Source: a virus
Strand: one strand, 5' to 3'
IMG/VR virus record: IMGVR_UViG_3300030406_000983
Coordinates: 1-41,720 of that record
DNA length: 41,720 nt
The notes under the pieces are model-generated. The model did not search any database and was not told the origin of the DNA. It saw only the letters and a program-made list of their open reading frames with translations. Within the stretch, counting starts at the first letter, position 1, and every line of letters begins with the position of its first letter. Position numbers and translations under genes: made by a program. Of the stretch, positions 1-6,302 are shown piece after piece.

Positions 1-163
1 AAAGCCATTGCGAATCGGCATTTCTGTATCAGTTGTAGCCGTAACTAAGTCATATCAGATAGAATGGAGTAACTATCAGAGTGAGCGACCTTGCTCTTTA
101 TATTGTCATCGTGCAGTTTTATTAGAGGGAAAACTACACTACATTAAAAACCTAAGAACCAAC
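1..163. other. Left edge, no supported gene
   Basis: I see no convincing gene here. One plus-strand frame stays open from the edge to 250, but it runs through a terminator-like hairpin and opposes a better-supported minus-strand gene with a good ribosome binding site. I treat it as chance. The stretch may be the downstream side of the minus-strand gene that ends at 164. Confidence 0.4.
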
Positions 164-185
164 CTAGCTAAGAAGGTTCTTTTTG
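154..185. terminator. Candidate bidirectional terminator hairpin
   Basis: AAGAACC (154-160) can pair with GGTTCTT (175-181) across a 14-base loop. The plus strand continues into a short T-run. Read on the minus strand the same stem is followed by AGGTTTTTA. It overlaps the stop codon of the minus-strand gene at 164-322, so it most likely ends that transcript. The long loop and 7-bp stem make it moderate in strength. An alternative AACCT/AGGTT pairing competes with it. Confidence 0.45.
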
Positions 186-322
186 TTTCGCCTAGGCTTG
201 CGATGCTCTGGCATTATTTTAACTCTGCCATGAGGAATATCTATAACTAGCACATTACCCTCTTTATAAGCATCAACAATTAAGTCAGGCATATTTTCTT
301 CAAACCACTTGTATGTGACCAT
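164..322 (-). CDS. Small hypothetical protein, 52 aa
   Basis: This short minus-strand frame starts at 322 behind a good ribosome binding site (AAAGGAG seven bases before ATG) and ends at a TAG inside a terminator-like hairpin. The protein begins MVTYKWFEENMPDLIVDAYK and ends in a strongly basic tail rich in Arg, Lys and Asn (residues 40-49). I do not recognise it. The start signal and the hairpin at its end are the main evidence that it is expressed. It heads in the same direction as the other tiny genes up to 1247, which suggests an early or accessory phage gene group. No membrane segment or metal-binding motif is visible. Confidence 0.55.
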   Translation of the reverse strand: MVTYKWFEENMPDLIVDAYKEGNVLVIDIPHGRVKIMPEHRKPRRNKKNLLS

Positions 323-385
323 TTACTTCTCCTTTATTAAAAATTTTGTGGGTTTAACCTATACAACCCAAAAGGTATGTTGATG

Positions 386-574
386 CTACGACAACGGAGG
401 AATAGTTGCCAATGCTTTATGACTGTTTAGCCATTGAAGCATATAGCTCATCCACTCATGAAACGATATAGTTCCAGAGTCGTTGCCATTCTCGATGTAC
501 CAGTTCCTATCATCTTCTTGACAAAGAGTTAGGTACTGTCCATCAACATCAACAAAAGTGATTTCATTGTACAT
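386..574 (-). CDS. Small acidic hypothetical protein, 62 aa
   Basis: The start at 574 sits behind a near-perfect ribosome binding site (AAGGAGGT). The protein is short, acidic and aromatic, with three Trp. Its opening MYNEITFVDVDGQYLTL could form beta strands, and FHEWMSYMLQWLNSH looks like an amphipathic helix. No known domain is recognised and no catalytic motif stands out. It lies among other tiny minus-strand genes, the part of a phage genome that often holds host-takeover proteins. That role is only an inference from position. Confidence 0.6.
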   Translation of the reverse strand: MYNEITFVDVDGQYLTLCQEDDRNWYIENGNDSGTISFHEWMSYMLQWLNSHKALATIPPLS

Positions 575-642
575 GAAACACCTCCTTATGTTGGTGAGAG
601 AAAAGACTATTGTTTTGTTATTTACATTTCCCTACCAACACT

Positions 643-756
643 TCATACACATAATATATATATAACTGTTGCAGCTCCTACAACCACAGATGTGAAGAGG
701 AAACTACACAATACCACAACTGTTAAGTCATGGATGAGGTTAACAAATTTAACCAT
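643..756 (-). CDS. Tiny single-pass membrane protein, 37 aa
   Basis: A 37-residue frame on the minus strand starts at 756, preceded by TAGGAGTG as ribosome binding site. Residues 11-37 are almost entirely hydrophobic (LTVVVLCSFLFTSVVVGAAT and on), so nearly the whole protein would be one membrane helix, with a short N-terminus carrying Lys3, His9 and Asp10. The function is unknown. Small phage membrane proteins of this kind can act as holin-like, superinfection-exclusion or host-modifying factors, and nothing here separates these. The frame is too short for most gene finders, but the start signal and composition support it. Confidence 0.5.
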   Translation of the reverse strand: MVKFVNLIHDLTVVVLCSFLFTSVVVGAATVIYILCV

Positions 757-765
757 ATTACACTC

Positions 766-858
766 CTATAAGTTTATACCCAAGTTATGGCAGAAACAGA
801 AGTTAATATCCCTGTTCATAGTTTGTGACTTCGGTGGATGCGCCTCTATTGCTACCAT
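766..858 (-). CDS. Possible 30-aa peptide, weak
   Basis: This frame starts at ATG 858 and its TAG stop directly abuts the ribosome binding site of the membrane peptide at 643-756. That spacing would suit translational coupling. It encodes two Cys close together (CFC) but has no Shine-Dalgarno sequence of its own. It may be nothing more than the leader of the 643-756 transcript. Confidence 0.2.
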   Translation of the reverse strand: MVAIEAHPPKSQTMNRDINFCFCHNLGINL

Positions 859-895
859 ACTTGAGTAGTTATGTACTTACTCACATATATACATA

Positions 896-958
896 ATAAT
901 AATAAATAAAAATAAAAATAAAAGAGAGGTTGTGGGGACTGAAGAGCCCCCATCCTCT
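896..958 (-). terminator. Strong rho-independent terminator (minus strand)
   Basis: Read on the minus strand just after the stop of the 969-1247 gene: an outer stem AGAGG/CCTCT (954-958 with 925-929 in plus coordinates) and an inner seven-pair stem GGGGGCT/AGTCCCC (one G-T pair) capped by CTTC. A U-rich run, TTTTATTTTTATTTTTATTT, follows. GC stem, small loop and U-tract are the standard parts of an intrinsic terminator. It separates the 969-1247 gene from the smaller minus-strand genes downstream, so those probably have their own promoter between about 760 and 900. Confidence 0.8.
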
Positions 959-968
959 TAGCTGTTGA

Positions 969-1247
969 TTAAGCCTTGATTTGTGTAGACAAACTCCAAG
1001 CTATGGCGTTCCACTTCTTTGAGTCATACCTGTTACCATTCATCTGAGCTTGAGTCTCGTACAACTTTGCATCAGCTGCTATACTCTTAGCCTTCCGTCT
1101 CTTTGTAGCAAGAGGCAGACCTTGTAAGGCTACAATAGCCTTGGCCAAAAATATGTCAGGGTCGCAGTGCATCACTTCAGAAACAGCATCATGCTCTTCA
1201 TTGGATTCAACTTCAACAACTTCTTCTTTTTCTTTGATTTCTACCAT
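969..1247 (-). CDS. Hypothetical protein with acidic N-terminus, 92 aa
   Basis: The start at 1247 follows a strong ribosome binding site (AGGAGGT) and the gene ends just before an intrinsic terminator, so it is very likely real. Residues 1-30 are highly acidic (Glu-rich) and are followed by a mostly helical segment with a basic patch, LATKRRKAKSIAADAKLYE (about residues 46-64). The C-terminal part, KKWNAIAWSLSTQIKA, is again helical. I do not recognise the family. It is transcribed divergently from the packaging operon and shares its upstream region, so it could be an early-expressed or regulatory protein. No helix-turn-helix or zinc motif is evident. Confidence 0.6.
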   Translation of the reverse strand: MVEIKEKEEVVEVESNEEHDAVSEVMHCDPDIFLAKAIVALQGLPLATKRRKAKSIAADAKLYETQAQMNGNRYDSKKWNAIAWSLSTQIKA

Positions 1248-1481
1248 CTTGGATAGACCTCCTTTGTTTAAGATTCAATAATTATATAATATATAAAAAT
1301 CGAAAATAACGAAAATTCTATTTTGGGAATCCCCCCGATAGGGGGTACATAGCATAAATAAGAGTCTCTATCAAAATCCTACAATTTTTCTACTAATAAT
1401 AACTGGGGTTTTACTTGTATAGTATTGACTAATAGTTTAATTTAATGGGTGGTTGGGTCGGGATAAAATAAAAGGTGTAAA
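1248..1481. promoter_or_regulatory. Divergent intergenic region with GC hairpin
   Basis: This 234-base gap separates a minus-strand gene from the start of the 39-kb plus-strand block, so it should hold divergent promoters. It is very AT-rich. Minus-strand TATAAT-like sequences lie around 1278-1292, and a TTGACT at about 1425 could be a plus-strand -35 box, but I find no well-spaced partner. In the middle sits CCCCC(CGATA)GGGGG (1331-1345), preceded by GGGAATCCC, with no T-run after it. That makes a terminator unlikely. A protein-binding site or packaging site ahead of the terminase genes are alternatives. Confidence 0.45.
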
Positions 1482-1700
1482 ATGTCACAGTTAATAGAAG
1501 GACTATCAAACTTATCCTTAACGGAACAAGAAAAGATTTTAAAGAGATTATCTAAGGATTTAATGCCTTTAGAGATAGATGACGAGGTGTTTTTTGTACC
1601 ATCTGAAGTAGTAGACTTAATTGATAATTTATCTGCACAAGTATTGTTATTAACAAAATCAACATTAGAATGGCGGAAAAAAGAAAAATTAAAGACGTAG
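1482..1700 (+). CDS. Small protein upstream of terminase, 72 aa
   Basis: This is the first gene of the plus-strand block. It has a plausible AAAGGTG ribosome binding site and overlaps the next gene by 31 bases. The sequence is helical and Leu-rich, with an opening LTEQEKILKRLSKDLMPLE and a second helix around residues 45-62. The family is not recognised. Immediately upstream of the small terminase it could be a packaging accessory or a regulator, but there is no motif to decide. Length and helical character alone would also suit an oligomerising protein. Confidence 0.55.
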   Translation: MSQLIEGLSNLSLTEQEKILKRLSKDLMPLEIDDEVFFVPSEVVDLIDNLSAQVLLLTKSTLEWRKKEKLKT

Positions 1701-2461
1701 AACATTATGTCTACGAAGATATAGACGAGTTTAGAGAGACTTATCCAAATACAGTAGTGCATCCAGATTGGCGAAAAGCTAATGAAGGTGATTGGGTGTA
1801 TAGTGACGATGATAGAATAGTTCAATTATTAAAAGTAAAGAACGGAGTAAGTCATCATAATGATACAAAAAATTATAATTACGCTAAAGGATGGGTTAGG
1901 ACTATTGTTGGAAGTTTTATTAATAAGGAATCTACCAAAATGGATACGGACTTTGATAATCATCCAAATAGGTATACATTCTCTACTAAGATAAAAAATA
2001 CATCGGAACAAATACACAAAAGAAAAAAAGTAACAAACAAAGAAAGACAATTTGCTACAAATGTCGTTGTCGGTATGGGAGCCGTAGAAGCATATAAAAA
2101 TGCATACAAAGAAGCAAACGACCAAAAAGCAAGAAAGAAAGCAACCGTATTATTAAAACAGGAAAGGGTAATGGAAGAAATACAAAAGTCTGTATTAGAT
2201 GTCGCAAAAGGATTAGGAATAGACCATGAGTATATTCTTAGTAAACTCAAACACCTTGCTGATTATAGTGAGGATGACAATATAACATTGCAATCTGTTA
2301 AAGAATTAGGTAAGATTGTTGGAACATCGGGTAACAATGTTAAACAAAAAGAAGTAGGTCTTCTGGGAGTATTTGAAGGTTTTTCACAAGAACAATTAGA
2401 AGGCGCTTCTAGAAAACAAATATCAGAGGGCGGAAATGGGGAACTCAAACACGACAATTAA
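1670..2461 (+). CDS. terS: Probable terminase small subunit, 263 aa
   Basis: The small terminase recognises viral DNA and hands it to the large subunit for packaging. The middle part (about residues 118-165) contains TNKERQFATNVVVGMGAVEA followed by YKNAY and KKATVLLKQERV, the usual layout of the terminase small-subunit helix-turn-helix family (search for new DNA, 'A..AY..AG', then 'A..LL....V'). A helical oligomerisation stretch follows (about 170-225). The first 115 residues form an extra, charged domain that I do not recognise and that is not usual for this family, so the protein is longer than a typical small terminase. The large terminase lies 1.4 kb downstream in the same operon, which supports the call. 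The start at 1670 lies inside the previous gene without a clear ribosome binding site. A later start would remove only part of the extra domain. Confidence 0.65.
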   Translation: MAEKRKIKDVEHYVYEDIDEFRETYPNTVVHPDWRKANEGDWVYSDDDRIVQLLKVKNGVSHHNDTKNYNYAKGWVRTIVGSFINKESTKMDTDFDNHPNRYTFSTKIKNTSEQIHKRKKVTNKERQFATNVVVGMGAVEAYKNAYKEANDQKARKKATVLLKQERVMEEIQKSVLDVAKGLGIDHEYILSKLKHLADYSEDDNITLQSVKELGKIVGTSGNNVKQKEVGLLGVFEGFSQEQLEGASRKQISEGGNGELKHDN

Positions 2462-3509
2462 ACAAACAGTTGATGAATTTAGAAAAGATGACGATGGTAA
2501 TATTATAGGATGTCCTAAGTGCGGTGCTAGAAATATAAGAAAAGATGGATTCCATTATAGAAAAGATATAAAAAAACAACAATGGCAATGTAATTCTTGT
2601 GGTAGAAAAACATTGAATCCTGTTGTAATCGAACCTTCTCCGTTCAAAGTTGCAGATAGAGACCCAGAGTTAATGCCTATAGAAGATATTATAGATTTTA
2701 GAAAAAAGGCATACAGACAAAAAAAGAAATCAAAAGAAAGTAGAAGACTTGTAGATATAAGAATAAATATTGACGGTCCAATCGGTATTGCACATTTTGG
2801 AGACCCTCATGTAGATGACGATGGTACAGACTTGTCTCAAATATTAATGTATATAGACTTGATTAATGATACTGAAGGAATGTTTGCTGGTAACTTAGGA
2901 GACATACAAAATAATTGGATAGGCAGGTTACAAGCATTGTATGGGCAACAATCTACGTCTGCAAAAGAATCATGGAAACTTACTGAATACTTTGTCAATA
3001 AATTAAATTGGTTATATCTAGTAGCTGGTAATCATGATGTATGGAGTGGTGATGGAGACCCTCTAGAATTTATTATGAGAGACCATAAGGGATTATATGA
3101 GAGATGGGGAGCGAGAATGAATCTTATATTTCCAAATGGTAAAGAGATTAGAATAAATGCTAGGCATACATTTAAGGGTAATTCAATGTGGAATACTGCT
3201 CATGGTGTTGCGAAAGCTGCTCAGATGGGATGGAAAGACCATATACTTACTTGTGGACATACTCATGTTTCTGGATACCAAGTATTAAAAGACCCAGCAT
3301 CTGGACTTATATCTCATGCATTGCAAGTAGCATCATTTAAAATAATGGATAACTATGCAGACAAACTAGGACTAGATGATAAAAATATATTTAATTGTCC
3401 AGTTACAATCATAGACCCTAGATATGATGATGACGACAATAGACTTGTTACTACAATATTTAATCCAGAAGTTGCTTGTGAGTATTTAAAATTTTTAAGA
3501 AAATCATGA
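2436..3509 (+). CDS. Zinc-ribbon plus calcineurin-like phosphoesterase
   Basis: This is a two-part protein. Residues 26-55 hold CPKC and CNSC pairs (Cys26, Cys29, Cys52, Cys55), a zinc ribbon like those at the start of some transposases and nucleic-acid binding proteins. Residues 115-300 carry every motif of the calcineurin-like metallophosphoesterase fold: GDPH (Asp123, His125), GDIQN (Asp156), GNHD (199-201) and GHTH (274-277). Such enzymes use two metal ions to cleave phosphoester bonds, and many phage members act on DNA ends or nucleotides. The ribbon suggests a nucleic-acid substrate. A good ribosome binding site (GAGGGCGGA) precedes the start, which overlaps the small terminase by 26 bases. 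Position between the two terminase genes suggests a role in packaging or end trimming. That role is inferred. Confidence 0.8.
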   Translation: MGNSNTTIKQTVDEFRKDDDGNIIGCPKCGARNIRKDGFHYRKDIKKQQWQCNSCGRKTLNPVVIEPSPFKVADRDPELMPIEDIIDFRKKAYRQKKKSKESRRLVDIRINIDGPIGIAHFGDPHVDDDGTDLSQILMYIDLINDTEGMFAGNLGDIQNNWIGRLQALYGQQSTSAKESWKLTEYFVNKLNWLYLVAGNHDVWSGDGDPLEFIMRDHKGLYERWGARMNLIFPNGKEIRINARHTFKGNSMWNTAHGVAKAAQMGWKDHILTCGHTHVSGYQVLKDPASGLISHALQVASFKIMDNYADKLGLDDKNIFNCPVTIIDPRYDDDDNRLVTTIFNPEVACEYLKFLRKS

Positions 3510-3715
3510 ATAGAGAAAAATGGGCAGATGCATTAGATGATATTCCAAATGAAATGGAACTAGACGAAGCTATTGTTTTATTAAAAAAACTAAACAACAA
3601 TGTAAAACAAGAATACATACTGTACGATATGTCATCTAAAACATATTACGACATACTTAGGATTCGCAAGATAATAGATATGTTACCAGTGCCTGAGAAG
3701 ATGGAGACAACATGA
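3506..3715 (+). CDS. Small helical hypothetical protein, 69 aa
   Basis: This small gene overlaps both neighbours by four bases (ATGA), a sign of translational coupling inside the packaging operon. The sequence is helical, with an acidic first half (DDIPNEMELDEAIVLLKKL) and a second helix, YYDILRIRKIIDMLP. The family is not recognised. Its position between the phosphoesterase and the large terminase suggests a small accessory packaging protein, but no motif shows this. Confidence 0.6.
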   Translation: MNREKWADALDDIPNEMELDEAIVLLKKLNNNVKQEYILYDMSSKTYYDILRIRKIIDMLPVPEKMETT

Positions 3716-3912
3716 AAAAGAAAAATACAATTACTAAACACGACATAAGACGTTCTATACAAAGTCTTTATGCTAGATTAGAATTTGCTACAGAAAGACT
3801 TAGGTTAACTGAAACTTTATTTAATGATTTTATTGAAATGCAGAAATTAGAAGATAAGTTTAGTAAGTTCTTAGATGGCAAATATAAACAGTCAGAACGT
3901 AAACAAAGCTGA
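3712..3912 (+). CDS. Small coiled-coil protein before TerL, 66 aa
   Basis: The start overlaps the previous stop (ATGA) and is preceded by GGAGA. The protein is basic at its N-terminus (KKKNTITKHDIRRS) and then forms one long heptad-like helix (about residues 15-55), including LRLTETLFNDFIEMQKLEDK, so a coiled-coil oligomer is likely. The last 38 bases overlap the start of the large terminase in another frame. I do not recognise it. A short DNA-binding or assembly factor would fit the charge pattern and place, but this is a guess. Confidence 0.55.
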   Translation: MKKKNTITKHDIRRSIQSLYARLEFATERLRLTETLFNDFIEMQKLEDKFSKFLDGKYKQSERKQS

Positions 3913-5443
3913 AGAAGCTTTACGATTAGCATATAAAGACCTTATATCTTTTGGTAAATTATTTTTACCAGATGATTTTATGAGGTCTGAAACTCCATTC
4001 TTTCATTATGAAATTGCAGATGCTATAGATGATAAAAATGTAAAACAAACTGCAATCATTGTTCCTAGAGGTCATGGTAAAACAGTTCTTACAAAAGCAT
4101 CTATTATAAAAGACTTTGTATTTGCTACAAAAGAAAACTTCCTATTTTATGCATGGGTATCTGCTACTCAGAAACTTAGTGTAGGAAATATGGATTATAT
4201 TAAATATCACTTAGAAAACAATGATTCCATAAAATATTACTTTGGACAAATGAAAGGAAAGAAATGGACAGAAGAAGATATAGAGTTATCAAATGGGTGT
4301 AAGCTTATTAGTAAAAGCAATGTGGCGGGAATTAGAGGAGGTGCGAAGTTACATAAAAGATATGACCTTATCGTACTCGATGACTTCGAGCATGAGGCCA
4401 ACACTATTACGAAGGAAGCCAGAGATAAGAACGCTAACCTTGTTACTGCTGTTGTTTATCCTGCTATCGAACCTCATACTGGTCGGTTGCGTGTTAATGG
4501 TACTCCAGTACATTATGACTCATTTATAAATAATTTATTAAGTAAATATGCAAAAGCTAAAAAAGAAAATAAAGACTTTGCTTGGAAGGTAATTACATAC
4601 AAAGCATTATTAGATGATAAGACTCCATTATGGGAAGGATGGTTTCCGTATTCTAAAATACAAGAAAAGAAAAAGTTTTATTCAGATTCTGGTCAACCAC
4701 AAAAATTCTATCAAGAGTACATGATGGAAGTACAATCAGAAGAAGATGCAATATGGAGAAGAGAACATATAAGATACTGGGAGGGATATTTTAAAAATGA
4801 AGATGGCATTAATTATATTGTCAAAGATGGCGATGATATACCTGTTAATACATTTATTGGTTGTGACCCCGCTACAGATATTGACACAAAGCATAGTGAC
4901 TTTTCTGTTATTACTGTCATAGCTATTGATGCAAATAATGAATTATATGTGCTTGAATATGAAAGACATCGTAGTATTCCTACTATTGGTTCTAAAAATC
5001 CAGAGACAGGAGATATTATAGGAAAGAAAGGTGTAGTAGATATTATACTAGAATTACATCAAAAATACAATTGTACTTCATCTACTGTAGAAGACGTAGC
5101 AATGAATAGAAGTATATTTCAAGCATTAAATGACGAAAGAAGAAGGTTAAATAAGTTCGATATTGCAGTAATTCCAGAAAAACCTGGCGGAGTACAGAAA
5201 AGAAATCGCATTTATTCTGGTCTTTCGGCTCGTTTTAGTACAGGAACAGTACATTTAAGAAGAAATATGTTTGATTTAATTAACGAAATCCTTACTTTCG
5301 GCCCGAAAATGGCTCACGATGATACAATTGAGAGTCTTTATTATTCACAAATACACGCTTTTCCTCCAAATATGAAAAAAGACAAGGAGAAAAAAAGTTG
5401 GTTTAAACCAAAACGTAAAGCGAAAAGTTGGTTAGTTGCATAG
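3875..5443 (+). CDS. terL: Terminase large subunit
   Basis: This is the ATP-driven motor and nuclease that packages DNA through the portal and cuts it to length. The ATPase half shows a Walker A motif, PRGHGKT (residues 64-70), and a Walker B motif, LIVLDDFE (165-172), the latter followed by Glu. The C-terminal RNase H-like nuclease half shows Asp331 in FIGCDPATD, Glu406 in STVEDVAMN and the last acidic cluster HDD (481-483) before TIESLYY. Its 522 residues are usual for the family. The gene overlaps the preceding small gene by 38 bases and lacks a clear ribosome binding site, so coupling is likely. Codons around the Walker B motif (about 4365-4505) are clearly more GC-rich than the rest, with CTC, ATC, CGG and CGT instead of the usual AT-ending choices. 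Confidence 0.93.
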   Translation: MANINSQNVNKAEEALRLAYKDLISFGKLFLPDDFMRSETPFFHYEIADAIDDKNVKQTAIIVPRGHGKTVLTKASIIKDFVFATKENFLFYAWVSATQKLSVGNMDYIKYHLENNDSIKYYFGQMKGKKWTEEDIELSNGCKLISKSNVAGIRGGAKLHKRYDLIVLDDFEHEANTITKEARDKNANLVTAVVYPAIEPHTGRLRVNGTPVHYDSFINNLLSKYAKAKKENKDFAWKVITYKALLDDKTPLWEGWFPYSKIQEKKKFYSDSGQPQKFYQEYMMEVQSEEDAIWRREHIRYWEGYFKNEDGINYIVKDGDDIPVNTFIGCDPATDIDTKHSDFSVITVIAIDANNELYVLEYERHRSIPTIGSKNPETGDIIGKKGVVDIILELHQKYNCTSSTVEDVAMNRSIFQALNDERRRLNKFDIAVIPEKPGGVQKRNRIYSGLSARFSTGTVHLRRNMFDLINEILTFGPKMAHDDTIESLYYSQIHAFPPNMKKDKEKKSWFKPKRKAKSWLVA

Positions 5444-5451
5444 GAGGAAAA

Positions 5452-5919
5452 ATGCTAAAAAAACTAAAAGAAAGAAGAAAGAAAAGAATCGCTAGTGGCA
5501 AATATGTTGTTGGCGAAAAACTTACAAAAGCTGGTAGAGAAAGAGCTCGTGCAAGAAAAATGTCCAAAACAATGAAGGGCAAAATCAAAACAGTAAAAGG
5601 CATGAAAGAAGGTGGTAAAGCTGGAAGCTCTGGAACAGTAGCTGCTAAGAGAAAAGCAATGGGCATCAAATCAAAAGTAAAGAAAAAAGACCTAGCAGAT
5701 AAAGGTTCTAAACTTACAAAAGCTGGTGTTTACCCAAAATACAAAGCAAAATCCAAATCAGCAGGTTCTTTTAGGTCAGCTTTCAAATCAAATTGCGCAG
5801 GTAAAGGAGCTAGTTCCACTTTTACTTGGCAAGGTCGTTCTTACAGTTGTGCAAGGGCAAGTGACAAGCCAGTACAAAAAGGAAAAGACGGAAAAAGAAT
5901 AGTAACTCAGAGAAAATAA
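5452..5919 (+). CDS. Very basic protein with FTWQGRSY motif, 155 aa
   Basis: I set the start at 5452, not at the in-frame GTG 24 bases earlier, because AGGAGGA lies exactly upstream of this ATG. The protein is extremely rich in Lys and Arg throughout and ends with a compact module (about residues 103-134): SFRSAFKSNC, a short gap, STFTWQGRSYSCA. The pattern 'F..AF...R..G..tFtWnGr.Y' is one I know from small basic proteins of marine phages. Here two Cys flank it and could form a disulfide or bind metal. The function is not established. The charge suggests nucleic-acid binding or packaging with the genome. Position between the large terminase and the endolysin gives no firmer clue. Confidence 0.7.
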   Translation: MLKKLKERRKKRIASGKYVVGEKLTKAGRERARARKMSKTMKGKIKTVKGMKEGGKAGSSGTVAAKRKAMGIKSKVKKKDLADKGSKLTKAGVYPKYKAKSKSAGSFRSAFKSNCAGKGASSTFTWQGRSYSCARASDKPVQKGKDGKRIVTQRK

Positions 5920-5921
5920 CC

Positions 5922-6302
5922 ATGTATAAATTCGGAAAAAGAAGTAGAGAACGTCTCAAAGGCGTTGATTCTAGGTTAGTAAATGTTCTTAACGAATTGA
6001 TTAAAATAATGGATGTTACTATTATTGAAGGATTACGGAGTAAGGAGCGGCAAGAGCAATTGTTAGCACAGGGGAAAACTAAAACTAAGTATTCCAAACA
6101 CATAGAAGGAAAAGCTGTTGACCTCGCTCCTTACCCGATAGATTGGGAAGATAGAGAAATGTTTCATTATATGGGTGGAATGTTAAGAGGTATTGGTCAC
6201 TCAATGGGATTGAAGATTAGATGGGGAGGCGATTGGGATTCCGATGGTGATATTAATGATAACAAATTTGATGACTTAGTTCATGTAGAGATAAGGGATT
6301 AA
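5922..6302 (+). CDS. M15-family peptidase, probable endolysin
   Basis: This is a 126-residue single-domain peptidase of the M15 (VanY/L-Ala-D-Glu peptidase) type, which cleaves peptide cross-links of the cell wall to release progeny. The zinc-binding and catalytic residues are all visible: SKHIEGKAVD gives His60 and Asp67, and DLVHVEI gives His121. RSKERQEQLLAQGKTK (39-54) is the typical substrate-binding stretch before the metal site. There is no signal peptide and no cell-wall-binding domain, so it would need a holin or similar for export. It overlaps the portal gene by one base (TAATG). Placement between terminase and portal rather than with the likely holin genes at 17.9 kb is notable. 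A virion-associated role is possible. Confidence 0.85.
   Translation: MYKFGKRSRERLKGVDSRLVNVLNELIKIMDVTIIEGLRSKERQEQLLAQGKTKTKYSKHIEGKAVDLAPYPIDWEDREMFHYMGGMLRGIGHSMGLKIRWGGDWDSDGDINDNKFDDLVHVEIRD

Noticed and set aside
2-250. Open plus-strand frame from the left edge
   Set aside because: It crosses a terminator-like hairpin and opposes the 164-322 minus gene with a strong ribosome binding site. It has no start signal or recognisable motif.
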